The notes: generated by a model not told the origin, from the letters alone. DNA of 13,514 nt from CAZHAM01 sp964530415 (GCA_964530415.1 CAZHAM010000014.1:1-13514), one strand, 5' to 3'. Counted from the first letter of the stretch, positions 1 to 8,756 are shown. Translations and numbers: made by a program.

Positions 1-1699
1 TACCGCGAAATTGATGCAGTTGCGCCAGTCCAAATCTTTCGGCGCTTTCAATCACAATTATTGCCGCATCCGGAATATCAAGTCCGACTTCGATTACAGG
101 AGTTGACACCAAAACGTTTATCTCACCCTTTCTAAACTTTTCAACAACAGCATCTTTTTCTGATGATTTCATTCTGCCGTGCAAAAGACCCATTTTTTTT
201 GTTTTAAAAACTCCGGTTTGAAGGGCTTTAAATTCCGATTCGGCTGCTTTCACATTTTCTAAAGATTCGCTTTCTGATTCTTCAATTAGTGGACAAACAA
301 TAAATATTTGCTCGTCTTTATTTTTAATCCAGTCGTATGCCTCGCTTCTTTTAGATTCTCCTACCACTTTAGTGACCACGTTTCTTTTTGCTTCAGGCCT
401 TTGTTTCAAGTTGGATATTGATAAATCACCGTATAGCGTTAGTGCGAGTGTTCGTGGGATAGGTGTTGCGGTCATTGTTAATAAATGTGGAGCTTTTGTT
501 TGTTTTGATAACTCTAAGATTTTACCCCTCTGCTCTACCCCAAACTTGTGTTGCTCGTCTATTACAATTAATCCGGTATTTTCTATATCTTTGTTAAATA
601 AAATAGCGTGAGTCCCGACAACAACGTCTGCGTTTTTAATTTCATTATCTTTTAATTTCGATTTGGTTGAAGAAGTTACTAATACAACGTTTACCCCAAA
701 CTTTGAAAGAATATCGTTAAATGTTTTAAAGTGTTGAAACGCTAAAATTTCGGTTGGAGCCATGTAAACCGTTTTTAAAGAATTTAAGTAAGTAATATAT
801 GCAGAAATCGCTGCAACAACAGTTTTTCCTGTTCCCACGTCTCCTTCTAACAGGCGGTTCATTGGGTGTGTTTCTTTCAGATCGTTTGTTATTTGTTCTA
901 CCGCGCTAACTTGGCTTTCGGTAAGTTTAAACGGCAGACCTCTAATAAATTCGCTAACTCTTGATTCATACGGTTTAAGGCTAAATCCGTTTAATTTTGT
1001 ATTCCAATCGATTTTTCGTTTCTGAACATTTAAAAGCTCAATGAAAATTTCCTCAAAAGCAAATCTATGGCGCGCGTTATCGGCATCAATCTCATTATTT
1101 GGAAAGTGAATATTTAAAAAAGCAGTTTTGATATTTTTTAAATTTCTGTCAATTAAAATTTCTTGAGGAAGGAATTCTTCATACATCACTTCGCGCGACA
1201 GCACGTCGTTAATTCTAGACCTCAGCCACTTTGACGAAACCCCATAAGTTTCAGGATAAATCGGCACCAGCCTACCCGTGTTTATTGAGCTATTTGATTT
1301 TTCTTCTATCTCGGGGCTTATCAAACATAGTTTGTTGCTAAATTTTTGAATTTTTCCGCTCATTGTGTATTCCTGTCCTGTTTTGAGCATCTTTTTAAGG
1401 TATTGCTGGTTAAACCAAATTACGTCAAGATCGCCCGAAAAATCGGTTAACTTTGCTTTCGTTAGTCTTTTACCGTATTTAGAGAATATATTGGTAACCG
1501 ATTCCAAGGTGCCGTTTACTGTAACTACCTCATCAGAAATTAAATCGCTAATATTTTTTACAACAGAGTAATCTTCGTATCTAAAAGGAAAGTGGTATAG
1601 AAGATCTTCAATAGTGTAAATTTCCAATTTGCCGAGAAGTGTTTTGTATTTTGGACCAACTTTTGGCAATGCAGAAATCGGTGTATTTAAAAGAAGCAT
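1..1699 (-). CDS. recG: ATP-dependent DNA helicase RecG, 3'-truncated by window edge
   Basis: RecG is a superfamily 2 helicase that remodels stalled replication forks and branch-migrates Holliday junctions. The minus frame is open from an ATG at 1697-1699 to the window edge without a break (566 codons). An N-terminal wedge/OB region is followed by the helicase core: Walker A GDVGTGKT at residues 286-293, the Walker B box DEQHKFGVEQR from 381, motif III MTATPIPRT at 409-417, and STPVIEVGLDIP and LHQFRG at the very edge, just where the RVGR arginine-finger motif would come next. DEQH followed by FG and the long N-terminal domain separate RecG from PriA and UvrB. The start lies 7 bases after the stop of the 43-residue peptide gene and has no Shine-Dalgarno site, so translation is probably coupled. 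The C-terminal part, including any TRG motif, is outside the window. Confidence 0.95.
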   Translation of the reverse strand, partial: MLLLNTPISALPKVGPKYKTLLGKLEIYTIEDLLYHFPFRYEDYSVVKNISDLISDEVVTVNGTLESVTNIFSKYGKRLTKAKLTDFSGDLDVIWFNQQYLKKMLKTGQEYTMSGKIQKFSNKLCLISPEIEEKSNSSINTGRLVPIYPETYGVSSKWLRSRINDVLSREVMYEEFLPQEILIDRNLKNIKTAFLNIHFPNNEIDADNARHRFAFEEIFIELLNVQKRKIDWNTKLNGFSLKPYESRVSEFIRGLPFKLTESQVSAVEQITNDLKETHPMNRLLEGDVGTGKTVVAAISAYITYLNSLKTVYMAPTEILAFQHFKTFNDILSKFGVNVVLVTSSTKSKLKDNEIKNADVVVGTHAILFNKDIENTGLIVIDEQHKFGVEQRGKILELSKQTKAPHLLTMTATPIPRTLALTLYGDLSISNLKQRPEAKRNVVTKVVGESKRSEAYDWIKNKDEQIFIVCPLIEESESESLENVKAAESEFKALQTGVFKTKKMGLLHGRMKSSEKDAVVEKFRKGEINVLVSTPVIEVGLDIPDAAIIVIESAERFGLAQLHQFRG

Positions 1700-1706
1700 T
1701 TTTATT

Positions 1707-1838
1707 TTAAATAATGTATGGCAATACCGAAGAAGCGATTAGTGCCAAGGTACTTATCAAAACTACTGATTTGATAATGTTTTCCCTGGTCATAATTTTC
1801 CTTACCGCTTTTCTTAAAGCTTTTTTCTTTTCTTTCAT
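1707..1838 (-). CDS. Small single-pass membrane peptide (43 aa), unknown function
   Basis: I do not recognise this as a named family. It starts at an ATG (1836-1838) and ends at TAA (1707-1709), encoding 43 residues. Residues 1-19 are strongly basic (MKEKKKALRKAVRKIMTRE) and residues 21-43 (IIKSVVLISTLALIASSVLP, then YII) are an uninterrupted hydrophobic stretch suited to one membrane helix. By the positive-inside rule the lysine-rich end would be cytoplasmic. An AAGGTGG ribosome-binding site about eight bases before the ATG lies inside the last codons of tyrS, whose stop is three bases before this start; recG begins seven bases after its stop. This placement, the RBS and the amphipathic layout argue for a real gene in a tyrS-peptide-recG operon. 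Function cannot be inferred; a membrane tether or a chance ORF remain possible. Confidence 0.68.
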   Translation of the reverse strand: MKEKKKALRKAVRKIMTRENIIKSVVLISTLALIASSVLPYII

Positions 1839-1841
1839 AGT

Positions 1842-3056
1842 TTATTCCACCTTAAAAAATTCTCTTTTTCCATATTTTACTAAAGTACCTGATTCAAATT
1901 TTACCATTTTGCCTGAATCCGTAATTTTTTCGTTATTAACTTCAACACCACCTTGTTCAATTACTCTTTTTATCTGCGCTCCCGAAATTTCGTCCCCGAG
2001 TGTTTTTTTCAAAAAATCATAAACACTCATTTCGCCGGTTACTCCAGAAACTCTCGCGTATTCTTCGAGATTTTCTTTATTTTGTACAGTTGATTCAAAG
2101 TGATCTTGAGCCTCTTCGGCAGACTTTGCGCCTTTTAGGAGTTTTACGATTTCAAAAGCCATAATCTTTTTAAAGTTCATCGGATTTTCTCCGGACGCCA
2201 TTTGTTTTTCGTATTCCTTTATTTCTTCTAACTCAATATCGGTAAGTAGCCTCATCCCTTTTACAATCAAATCGTCTGAATAAGACATAGCTTTGCCGTA
2301 CATATCTTGCGCAGAATCTGATAAGTTGATCCCGTTTCCTTTTGTTTTGCTCATAGTTATACCATCAGGTGCATCCATCATTTCATTTGTTCGCACATAT
2401 TTTTCTTTGCCCAAATAACTTTTAACCAATGATCTGCCCATCAACATATTAAAAGTTTGATCCGTACCTCCGATTTCAAGATCAACACCCATTGCAACAC
2501 TGTCATAACCCTGCATCAAAGGATATATAAATTCCTGTAGGCCAATAGGATCATTTTGTTTAAGCCTTCGATCAAACATATCCCTCTCTATCATTTGCTG
2601 AACAGTCGTATAAGACATTAACTTAATCAAATCTTCAAGTTTTAATTTTGAAAGCCATTCATAGTTGCGTTTAAACAAAACAGGATTGTCTCCCTCAAAA
2701 TCAATTATTTGAGAAGCTTGTTCTTTCCAACCTGCCATATTTTTTTCAATTTGTTCGTCGGTTAAAATCTGGCGCGCTTTATCTTTATCGGGATCTCCAA
2801 CTTTTGATGTAAAGTCTCCGACTAAAAATGTCACCTCGTGCCCCAGTTGCTGCAAAATTCGCAACGCCCGTATTCCCATTGCGTGCCCAACGTGCAGATA
2901 TGGACCGGTTGGGTCAAAGCCCTGATAAACTTTCAGCCTTTCCCCACTCAAAAGCTTTTCTTTCAAAGCTTCCTTACTTGGAAAAATACTATCCACTCCC
3001 CTATTCAAAAATTTCTCAATTAATACTTTATCTGTTATGACCTTAGACATGCTCAT
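1842..3056 (-). CDS. tyrS: Tyrosyl-tRNA synthetase
   Basis: This cytoplasmic class I synthetase charges tRNA-Tyr with tyrosine. The protein is 404 residues, close to the usual bacterial length. The Rossmann core has the HIGH motif as HVGH at 55-58 after YQGFDPTGPYL, the tyrosine/tRNA pocket segment QGYDS (182-186) and EIGGTDQTFN (194-203), and the KMSKS loop as the variant TMSKT at 234-238. The C-terminal 60-65 residues form an S4-type RNA-binding domain (GAQIKRVIEQGGVEVNNEKI). Two ATG codons lie six bases apart (3054-3056 and 3048-3050). Neither has a Shine-Dalgarno site, and a TATACT hexamer directly abuts the first one, so the second ATG (402 residues) fits a leaderless transcript better. 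It is first in a unit with the 43-residue membrane peptide and recG, and divergent from the PBP gene. Confidence 0.97.
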   Translation of the reverse strand: MSMSKVITDKVLIEKFLNRGVDSIFPSKEALKEKLLSGERLKVYQGFDPTGPYLHVGHAMGIRALRILQQLGHEVTFLVGDFTSKVGDPDKDKARQILTDEQIEKNMAGWKEQASQIIDFEGDNPVLFKRNYEWLSKLKLEDLIKLMSYTTVQQMIERDMFDRRLKQNDPIGLQEFIYPLMQGYDSVAMGVDLEIGGTDQTFNMLMGRSLVKSYLGKEKYVRTNEMMDAPDGITMSKTKGNGINLSDSAQDMYGKAMSYSDDLIVKGMRLLTDIELEEIKEYEKQMASGENPMNFKKIMAFEIVKLLKGAKSAEEAQDHFESTVQNKENLEEYARVSGVTGEMSVYDFLKKTLGDEISGAQIKRVIEQGGVEVNNEKITDSGKMVKFESGTLVKYGKREFFKVE

Positions 3057-3119
3057 AGTATATGATTTTTTAGATAAAAAAGGAACGGGCGATGATATTT
3101 TGATATACTGTTAACTGAT
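3057..3119. promoter_or_regulatory. Divergent promoter region tyrS / PBP
   Basis: This 63-bp AT-rich gap separates two head-to-head genes. On the minus strand, TATACT (AGTATA on plus at 3057-3062) ends right at the first tyrS ATG and six bases before the second. On the plus strand, an extended -10 TGATATACT (3101-3109) ends ten bases before the PBP ATG. I see no convincing -35 hexamer for either; the TGn extension could compensate on the PBP side. Neither gene has a Shine-Dalgarno sequence here, so short or absent leaders are likely. The promoter assignments are inferred from hexamer position only. Confidence 0.5.
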
Positions 3120-5804
3120 ATGTTAGTCGCAAAAAAGCATGCTAAATCAAAATTTGGGATCAGAGGTTTATTTAAAAAAGGTAAATTGGTGATACCAAAA
3201 GGATTGACAGAAAGAGATGTCACAAAGTTTTTGCCCAAGGATACAAAAACCCTAAATTTACTTGTCACACTAACCTCGTTGGCTCTTATCGGGATTGTGG
3301 TCGGTGTTTTTGTGGTGATTGTAGTATTTGCCTATTTCTCAAGATCTTTACCAAATCCTGATAGATTATTAGAAAGAAGCTCCGAACTATCAACTAGATT
3401 TTACGATAGAAACGGCGAGCTAATTTACGAAGTATTTGGTGAAAAAAACCGAACTCTTGTAACAATCGATAAAATTTCGCCTTTTGTTACACATGCCACT
3501 CTTTCAACTGAGGATTCTGAGTTTTATTTGCACAGCGGTTTCTCGTTTAGGGGTATGTTAAGAGCTGTTAGAAATACTTTTACCGGTGAGGGTTTACAGG
3601 GCGGTTCCACAATTACACAGCAGGTTATAAAAAATACGCTTTTAACTCAAGATCGAACTCTTCCAAGAAAAATTAAAGAGCTTATTTTGTCGCTCCAACT
3701 CGAAAACAGATATACCAAAGAAGAAATAATTCAGATGTATTTAAACGAAACTCCTTACGGAGGTCAGAATTATGGAATTTTCAGCGCTTCCAAAGCTTAC
3801 TTTAATAAAACACCCGATCAATTAACTTTGTCGGAAGCAGCTTATTTGGCAGGACTTCCTCAAAGGCCAAGTTACTACTCTCAGTTTGGGTCAAATCCGG
3901 AGGCAGGAATTGAAAGAAGAAATTATGTTTTGTATTTATTAAAAGAACGTGGGTGGGTTGGCGCCGACGGAAGAAGATACTATATAAACGAAGAAGATTA
4001 CAAAAGAGCTATGGAAGAGGATCTTAAGTTCGAAACTGCAAAAGTTCCACTAGACGCTCCTCATTTTGTTTTTTACACAAAGAAAATCCTGTCGGATATG
4101 TTTTCTGAGGAAATGGTCGAGCAAGGAGGTTTGAGGGTGACAACTTCAATAGATCTAAAAACGCAGGAATTGGCCCAAAAGATAGTCGAGGAGGAAGTGG
4201 CTAATGCGAACTCACTTAACGTGTGGAACGGCGCCATGGTCGTTTTAGACCCTAAAACGGGGCAAATTTTAGCTATGGTGGGTTCAAAAGGATACAATAT
4301 CGATCCACAGCCAGAGGGATGCACCTCGGGAATTGCCGGTGAAGGCGGATGCAAGTTTGATCCTTATGTAAACGTAACAACTTCATTAAGGCAACCTGGC
4401 TCCGCAATTAAGCCAGTAACCTACGCAACTATGTTAAAGCAGGGTTATCCGGTTTCATTCCCGTTTTTAGACGTTCCGTCCTTGTTTGAGGGCTCGGCAC
4501 CAGATAAGCCTTATGAACCTGTAAATTACGACGGAATTTTTAGAGGAGTTATGTCGCTCAGAAAATCACTCGGCAACTCACTTAATATCCCCGCAGTTAA
4601 GGCGTTAAAAATAGTGGGAATAGATAATATGATCGACCAATCCGAAAGTATGGGAATTACAACATTTGGGGATAGACAAAGATATGGTTTGGCTCTAACA
4701 CTTGGTGGTGGAGAAACAAGACTACTTGAACTAACCGGCGCATACTCAGTTTTTGCCTCAAAGGGAAGATTTAGACAGCCGACGCCTATCATTGAAGTAA
4801 AAGATTCTAACGATACCTTATTGTATAAATGGCAGGATACCGGTGGAATCCAATCTCTATCCGAGGAAGTTGCTTTCTTAATTTCCGATATTTTGGCAGA
4901 CAACGGTGCGCGAAGTTCCGCGTTCGGAACGGGCAGTCTTTTGGTAATTCCAAATAAGACCGTCTCCGCAAAAACAGGAACAACCGATGATAAAAGAGAT
5001 AATTATGCTCTGGGTTTTACACCTTCTGTTGCGGTAGGTGTTTGGGTTGGCAATAATAACAATGAGCAAATGAACCCAAATGTTGCTTCGGGTATTACAG
5101 GAGCTACTCCGATATGGCATAGATTTATGGCAGAATACCTAAAGGATAAAGAAGACGAAAAACCGGAGGTCCCTAAAAATGTTAAAAAGATGGAGATAGA
5201 CGAGTTAACGGGTATGCTGCCCTACGGTAGTAGAGGAAGAAGGCAGGAGTGGTTTATCGAGGGCACGGAGCCGACTGCTCCAAGCGATTGGTACCAAAGA
5301 GTAAAGGTTTGCGAACAAGACGGAAGAATAGCAGGCGACTCGTGCGAGAAGTACGGAGATACTGAAGAAAAAACATTTGTTAGAATTCAAGCCGAGCTCA
5401 AAGAGTGGCAGACCTTAGTCGACGCGTGGGTTAAAGAAAATTACGAGGATGAGGCATATTTCCCTCCTTTGATGCGTTCGAAGCTCGAATACAACTCAGA
5501 CGGTGAAGTTGATAATAAGGACGACGTTTATGTTGAAGCGGTTGGATTGAAAGACGGTTATAGTGTTCCTCTTAATTTTAGACTGAACGTTGAGGTTTCA
5601 ACATACCATGATATTGAAAGGATAACGATTTACATGGACGGTGAAAAAGTTGCCGAGGATACAAACGCTCCTTATGGATATAATTTTAAGCTAGGCAAAG
5701 ATAAAGTCGGCGAGCATGAGTTTGAAATAATCGCACGAAATGATAACGACGATAAAGGAAGCACAAAAGTTAGATTAAATATATCGGGTTACTCAAGTCA
5801 GTAA
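3120..5804 (+). CDS. Class A penicillin-binding protein (bifunctional transglycosylase/transpeptidase, PBP1A-like)
   Basis: This 894-residue enzyme polymerises lipid II into glycan strands and cross-links the peptides outside the membrane. A basic cytoplasmic N-terminus (1-45) precedes one membrane helix (about 46-73). The GT51 domain shows EDSEFYLHSGF with catalytic Glu131, GGSTITQQ (161-168), and the KIKELILSLQLE and NETPYGGQNYGIFSAS segments. The transpeptidase domain has SAIK (nucleophile Ser428, Lys431), SLN (487-489) and KTGTT (618-622). After about residue 690 comes a linker and a C-terminal Ig-like beta domain (about 800-890). Cysteine pairs at 401/411, in an insertion just before the SxxK motif, and 731/742 could form extracytoplasmic disulfides. 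The ATG lies ten bases after an extended -10 and lacks a Shine-Dalgarno site. The end overlaps the end of the opposing pheT by 12 bp. Confidence 0.95.
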   Translation: MLVAKKHAKSKFGIRGLFKKGKLVIPKGLTERDVTKFLPKDTKTLNLLVTLTSLALIGIVVGVFVVIVVFAYFSRSLPNPDRLLERSSELSTRFYDRNGELIYEVFGEKNRTLVTIDKISPFVTHATLSTEDSEFYLHSGFSFRGMLRAVRNTFTGEGLQGGSTITQQVIKNTLLTQDRTLPRKIKELILSLQLENRYTKEEIIQMYLNETPYGGQNYGIFSASKAYFNKTPDQLTLSEAAYLAGLPQRPSYYSQFGSNPEAGIERRNYVLYLLKERGWVGADGRRYYINEEDYKRAMEEDLKFETAKVPLDAPHFVFYTKKILSDMFSEEMVEQGGLRVTTSIDLKTQELAQKIVEEEVANANSLNVWNGAMVVLDPKTGQILAMVGSKGYNIDPQPEGCTSGIAGEGGCKFDPYVNVTTSLRQPGSAIKPVTYATMLKQGYPVSFPFLDVPSLFEGSAPDKPYEPVNYDGIFRGVMSLRKSLGNSLNIPAVKALKIVGIDNMIDQSESMGITTFGDRQRYGLALTLGGGETRLLELTGAYSVFASKGRFRQPTPIIEVKDSNDTLLYKWQDTGGIQSLSEEVAFLISDILADNGARSSAFGTGSLLVIPNKTVSAKTGTTDDKRDNYALGFTPSVAVGVWVGNNNNEQMNPNVASGITGATPIWHRFMAEYLKDKEDEKPEVPKNVKKMEIDELTGMLPYGSRGRRQEWFIEGTEPTAPSDWYQRVKVCEQDGRIAGDSCEKYGDTEEKTFVRIQAELKEWQTLVDAWVKENYEDEAYFPPLMRSKLEYNSDGEVDNKDDVYVEAVGLKDGYSVPLNFRLNVEVSTYHDIERITIYMDGEKVAEDTNAPYGYNFKLGKDKVGEHEFEIIARNDNDDKGSTKVRLNISGYSSQ

Positions 5805-7733
5805 GAAACTTTTAGACTCTATTTCGTATATTTCTTTTAAATCTTTTAATAATCCCGATTTAAATTCCTCGTAGTTTTCTATTCGGTGGCGGATGTTAAG
5901 AAGTACAAATCTTTTTTGATCGTTTTGAGGATCGATCAAGTCTTCTTTTACAGTTAATTTCTCAATTCTCTCTTCATAATTAAGGATAAAATTGTAAATT
6001 ACGCCGAACTTAAGATTTACTGGTATTACAAGCGATAAGTCATCAGAAATAACATCTGATATTTTTGTAATTACTCTTTTGGGTGTTACCGCAACCTTTA
6101 ATAATTCCTCTGTGTACAAACTTACCGAATTAACGGAGATCTTACCAATTTCGGTATTGTTAAAATAAATTTTTGTAGTCTTACTCTGCTCCTTACCGTA
6201 GTAATAGCTAATTCCCAAATTGATTAGCAAAGAGGATAAATCTTTTTTTAGATTTTTCGCATTCTCAAGTGGAAGCAGGCCTTCGTCTAAGTAAATAAGC
6301 TCAAGGATTCTCGTTTCTTCAAAGTCATTGTCCTTTTGCAAATAAACTTTTCCTACCTCAAATAATTTAATCAGTTGTTTTTTGTGTTTTTTATAATTTT
6401 CCGTTATGGGAAATAGAGTTTCTTTAATGTCTGTTCTCAAAGCACTTTTTTCGGATGACAACGAGTTGCTTAATTTAATTTGATTATGGGTTTTTTCATT
6501 GAACTGAACAAGCGGATCAGTTATAAACTCGTGATAGCCGAGATTTACACAGAGATCTCTTAACTTATCTTCAAAATTATATATAGCCGGAGTTATTTCT
6601 TTTGGAGGGGCCGAGTCCATTATCGTAACGGGAATCTTGTTGTAATTATTTATTCTCAGAATATCCGCAATTAAGTCATCTTCTACGTCAACGTCTGTTC
6701 TAAAGTAAGGAACTTCAAGTTCAATTTGATCCTCAGTTTTATTATTTATCTGGTACCCAAGCGAGTATAGGATTTGCAAAACTCTTTTCGACTCAATTTC
6801 CATTCCGCTTAAAAGTTTTAGCCGCGAGTATCTTAGAATCATTAACTTTGGTTCAACTTGGTTTGGATACCAGTCTATGTTTTCGTAGCACTGACCTCCT
6901 GCAAGTTCTAATATTAACTTTGTTGCGCGTTCGATAGCTACCTCTGTTAATTTCGGATGAATAAATTTGTCATAACGGGAAACTGTTTCATTTAAAATTT
7001 TAAGCTGTCTGGAATTTTTTCTTATGACTACTTGATTATAATTTCCTGCGTCCAAAATAATGTTTGTTGTTGAACTGTCTATGCCCGTTTCTTTTCCGCC
7101 GACGATACCTCCTATTACTGTGGCAACGTCGTTTTGCGTCAAAACAAAATTGTTTTCAGTAAGTTCAACCTCATCTCCTAAAAGTGTTAAAACTTTTTCG
7201 CCTTGTTTTGCTTTTCTAATTACAATTTCTTGAGCTCTCATTTTAGACAAGTCCTGAGCGTGCATAGGTTGGCCGAGTTCTACCATTACATAATTTGTAA
7301 TATCAACAATGTTATTAATCGATGGAATCCCGTATGCCTCGAGTCTGTTTTTAAGCCAAGCTGGAGAATTTCCCACTTTTATACCCCTAAATACTCTGGT
7401 GTTAAATCTATTTACCATATCGGGACAATCTACTTTTATTTTTACAATCTGTTCCTTAGATGGTTTAAGTAATTCCGTTTTATTTAATTCGGGGTTAATA
7501 AGTTCGATTCCTTCGAAAGCTGCCAAGTCACGCGCGCAACCGAGTATCGATAACCAGTCAGATCTGTCCATCCTATGTTCTAATTCCAAAATATCTGATT
7601 TGTATGCTCCGTTTTCATACTGCTCGATTGGTTTATCAAGCATAAGACCCAGTGAGGTAAAAGATGCCGCCAGATCTTTTGAAGATTTATGCGTTTTTAT
7701 GTATTCAGTTAGCCATTCAACCGGTATTCTCAT
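5793..7733 (-). CDS. pheT: Phenylalanyl-tRNA synthetase beta subunit, short form lacking the tRNA-binding OB domain
   Basis: PheT pairs with PheS in the cytoplasmic alpha2-beta2 enzyme charging tRNA-Phe. It has 646 residues against about 800 usually. The N-terminal segment (1-35) runs almost directly into ILELEHRMDRSDWLSILGCA (48-67), the equivalent of the family's SVTPNRxDxLS element, so the intervening EMAP/OB tRNA-binding insert is absent. The B3/B4 editing region is present (NIVDITNYVMVELGQPMHAQ, 141-160; GGIVGGKETG, 208-217), but the family LExAxF element reads LDAGNY (227-232). B5 follows (VPYFRTDVDVEDDLIADILR, 341-360), then the catalytic-like core and an FDX-ACB anticodon-binding domain (about 555-646). 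The ATG overlaps the pheS stop in an ATGA; GGGGAAGG lies slightly far upstream. Translation is therefore probably coupled to pheS. It ends in a TGA inside the PBP gene tail. Confidence 0.95.
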   Translation of the reverse strand: MRIPVEWLTEYIKTHKSSKDLAASFTSLGLMLDKPIEQYENGAYKSDILELEHRMDRSDWLSILGCARDLAAFEGIELINPELNKTELLKPSKEQIVKIKVDCPDMVNRFNTRVFRGIKVGNSPAWLKNRLEAYGIPSINNIVDITNYVMVELGQPMHAQDLSKMRAQEIVIRKAKQGEKVLTLLGDEVELTENNFVLTQNDVATVIGGIVGGKETGIDSSTTNIILDAGNYNQVVIRKNSRQLKILNETVSRYDKFIHPKLTEVAIERATKLILELAGGQCYENIDWYPNQVEPKLMILRYSRLKLLSGMEIESKRVLQILYSLGYQINNKTEDQIELEVPYFRTDVDVEDDLIADILRINNYNKIPVTIMDSAPPKEITPAIYNFEDKLRDLCVNLGYHEFITDPLVQFNEKTHNQIKLSNSLSSEKSALRTDIKETLFPITENYKKHKKQLIKLFEVGKVYLQKDNDFEETRILELIYLDEGLLPLENAKNLKKDLSSLLINLGISYYYGKEQSKTTKIYFNNTEIGKISVNSVSLYTEELLKVAVTPKRVITKISDVISDDLSLVIPVNLKFGVIYNFILNYEERIEKLTVKEDLIDPQNDQKRFVLLNIRHRIENYEEFKSGLLKDLKEIYEIESKSFLLT

Positions 7734-8743
7734 TCGTATATGATTCCTTCCCCGTACAACTTTCTAATATCATCTATTCCAAATTTAGTCATTACAAGCC
7801 TGTCTAACCCCATACCAAAAGCGTACCCGGTGTATTCCTCGGGGTCGATGCCACACATTTTTAAAGTGTTGTAGTGAATCATTCCGGATCCCAAAACTTC
7901 AATATACCCGCGATATTTGCAAGTCGGGCAGCCTTTTCCTTCGCAGAACTTACATCTGATATCAGCTCCCATGCCCGGAGTTACTTCTGGATAGTATTTA
8001 TATCTAAACCTGATATTTACGTCGTTGCCAAATAAATGCTGAAGAAGCAGCGTTAAAGTTCCTTTTAAATGCTGAATATTAATGCCTTTATCTACCACTA
8101 CGCCTTGATACTGGTGAAAAAAGCTCATATTTGTTCGATTAGCTGTTTCGTTTCTGAATGATTTTCCCGGGAACGCAACTCTGATCGGTGGTTTGTAGTT
8201 GGTTAAAACTCTGGACTCAATAGATGAGGTGTGTGTTCTTAATAAAATATCGGGGTCTCTGATAAAAAGTGAGTCTTGAAGATCAGTAGCGGGATGGCCT
8301 TCAGGTAGGTTTAATATTCTAAAGTTAAATTCCACGTTTTCTATTTCAGGGCCTTCGACAATGGAAAAGCCATAATATCTAAAAAATTCGTTCATTTCCC
8401 TAATTACTTGAGTCGTTGGATGAAGCATACCCGTTGGTGCGGGTACTTCGGGATAAGTCAGGTCTATCATCGGATCGTCTAACTCAGCGTTTGCAAGTTG
8501 AACTTTTTTATCTTCAATTCTCTGTTTTAGTTCTTCTTGAAAATTGTTAATCAAAGGTCCGAATTCTTTTTTCTCGTCAAGTGACAGTGAGGGGATTTCT
8601 TTAAAAAGAGAGGTAATTTCGCCCTGAGTTTTTGAGAAGTACTTTAGATATAAGTTATTAAGGGAGTTTTCGCTATCGGCCTGGTTTAAAAGGTTTTCGA
8701 ATTGAGCTCTAAGTTCGGTTATCTTTGCCAACAAATCATTCAT
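7730..8743 (-). CDS. pheS: Phenylalanyl-tRNA synthetase alpha subunit
   Basis: PheS carries the class II catalytic site that activates phenylalanine. An N-terminal coiled-coil (about 1-95) would contact tRNA. The core has GMLHPTTQVIREMNEFF, the motif 2 region FRNETANRTNMSFFHQYQG and motif 3 GMGLDRLVMTKFG. Where E. coli PheS has a plain strand, this protein carries a four-cysteine knuckle CKFCEGKGCPTCK (cysteines near 264, 267, 272 and 275), a probable zinc site known from part of the PheS family. The annotated start is the ATG at 8741-8743 (337 residues); a TTG directly before it (8744-8746) could also serve, and neither has a clear Shine-Dalgarno site. It follows rplT by about 56 bases and overlaps pheT by four, the same order as in E. 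coli. Confidence 0.96.
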   Translation of the reverse strand: MNDLLAKITELRAQFENLLNQADSENSLNNLYLKYFSKTQGEITSLFKEIPSLSLDEKKEFGPLINNFQEELKQRIEDKKVQLANAELDDPMIDLTYPEVPAPTGMLHPTTQVIREMNEFFRYYGFSIVEGPEIENVEFNFRILNLPEGHPATDLQDSLFIRDPDILLRTHTSSIESRVLTNYKPPIRVAFPGKSFRNETANRTNMSFFHQYQGVVVDKGINIQHLKGTLTLLLQHLFGNDVNIRFRYKYYPEVTPGMGADIRCKFCEGKGCPTCKYRGYIEVLGSGMIHYNTLKMCGIDPEEYTGYAFGMGLDRLVMTKFGIDDIRKLYGEGIIYE

Positions 8744-8756
8744 CAATATTGATTTT

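Noticed and set aside
7309..7743. 144-codon plus-strand frame opposite the pheT 5' end
   Set aside because: It is antisense to the conserved N-terminal part of PheT and has no recognisable domain; a shadow.
5793..8743. UGA recoded as glycine (code 25)
   Set aside because: UGA ends pheS and pheT at positions matching their family ends and also ends the lipoprotein gene, and the synthetases read through without needing it.
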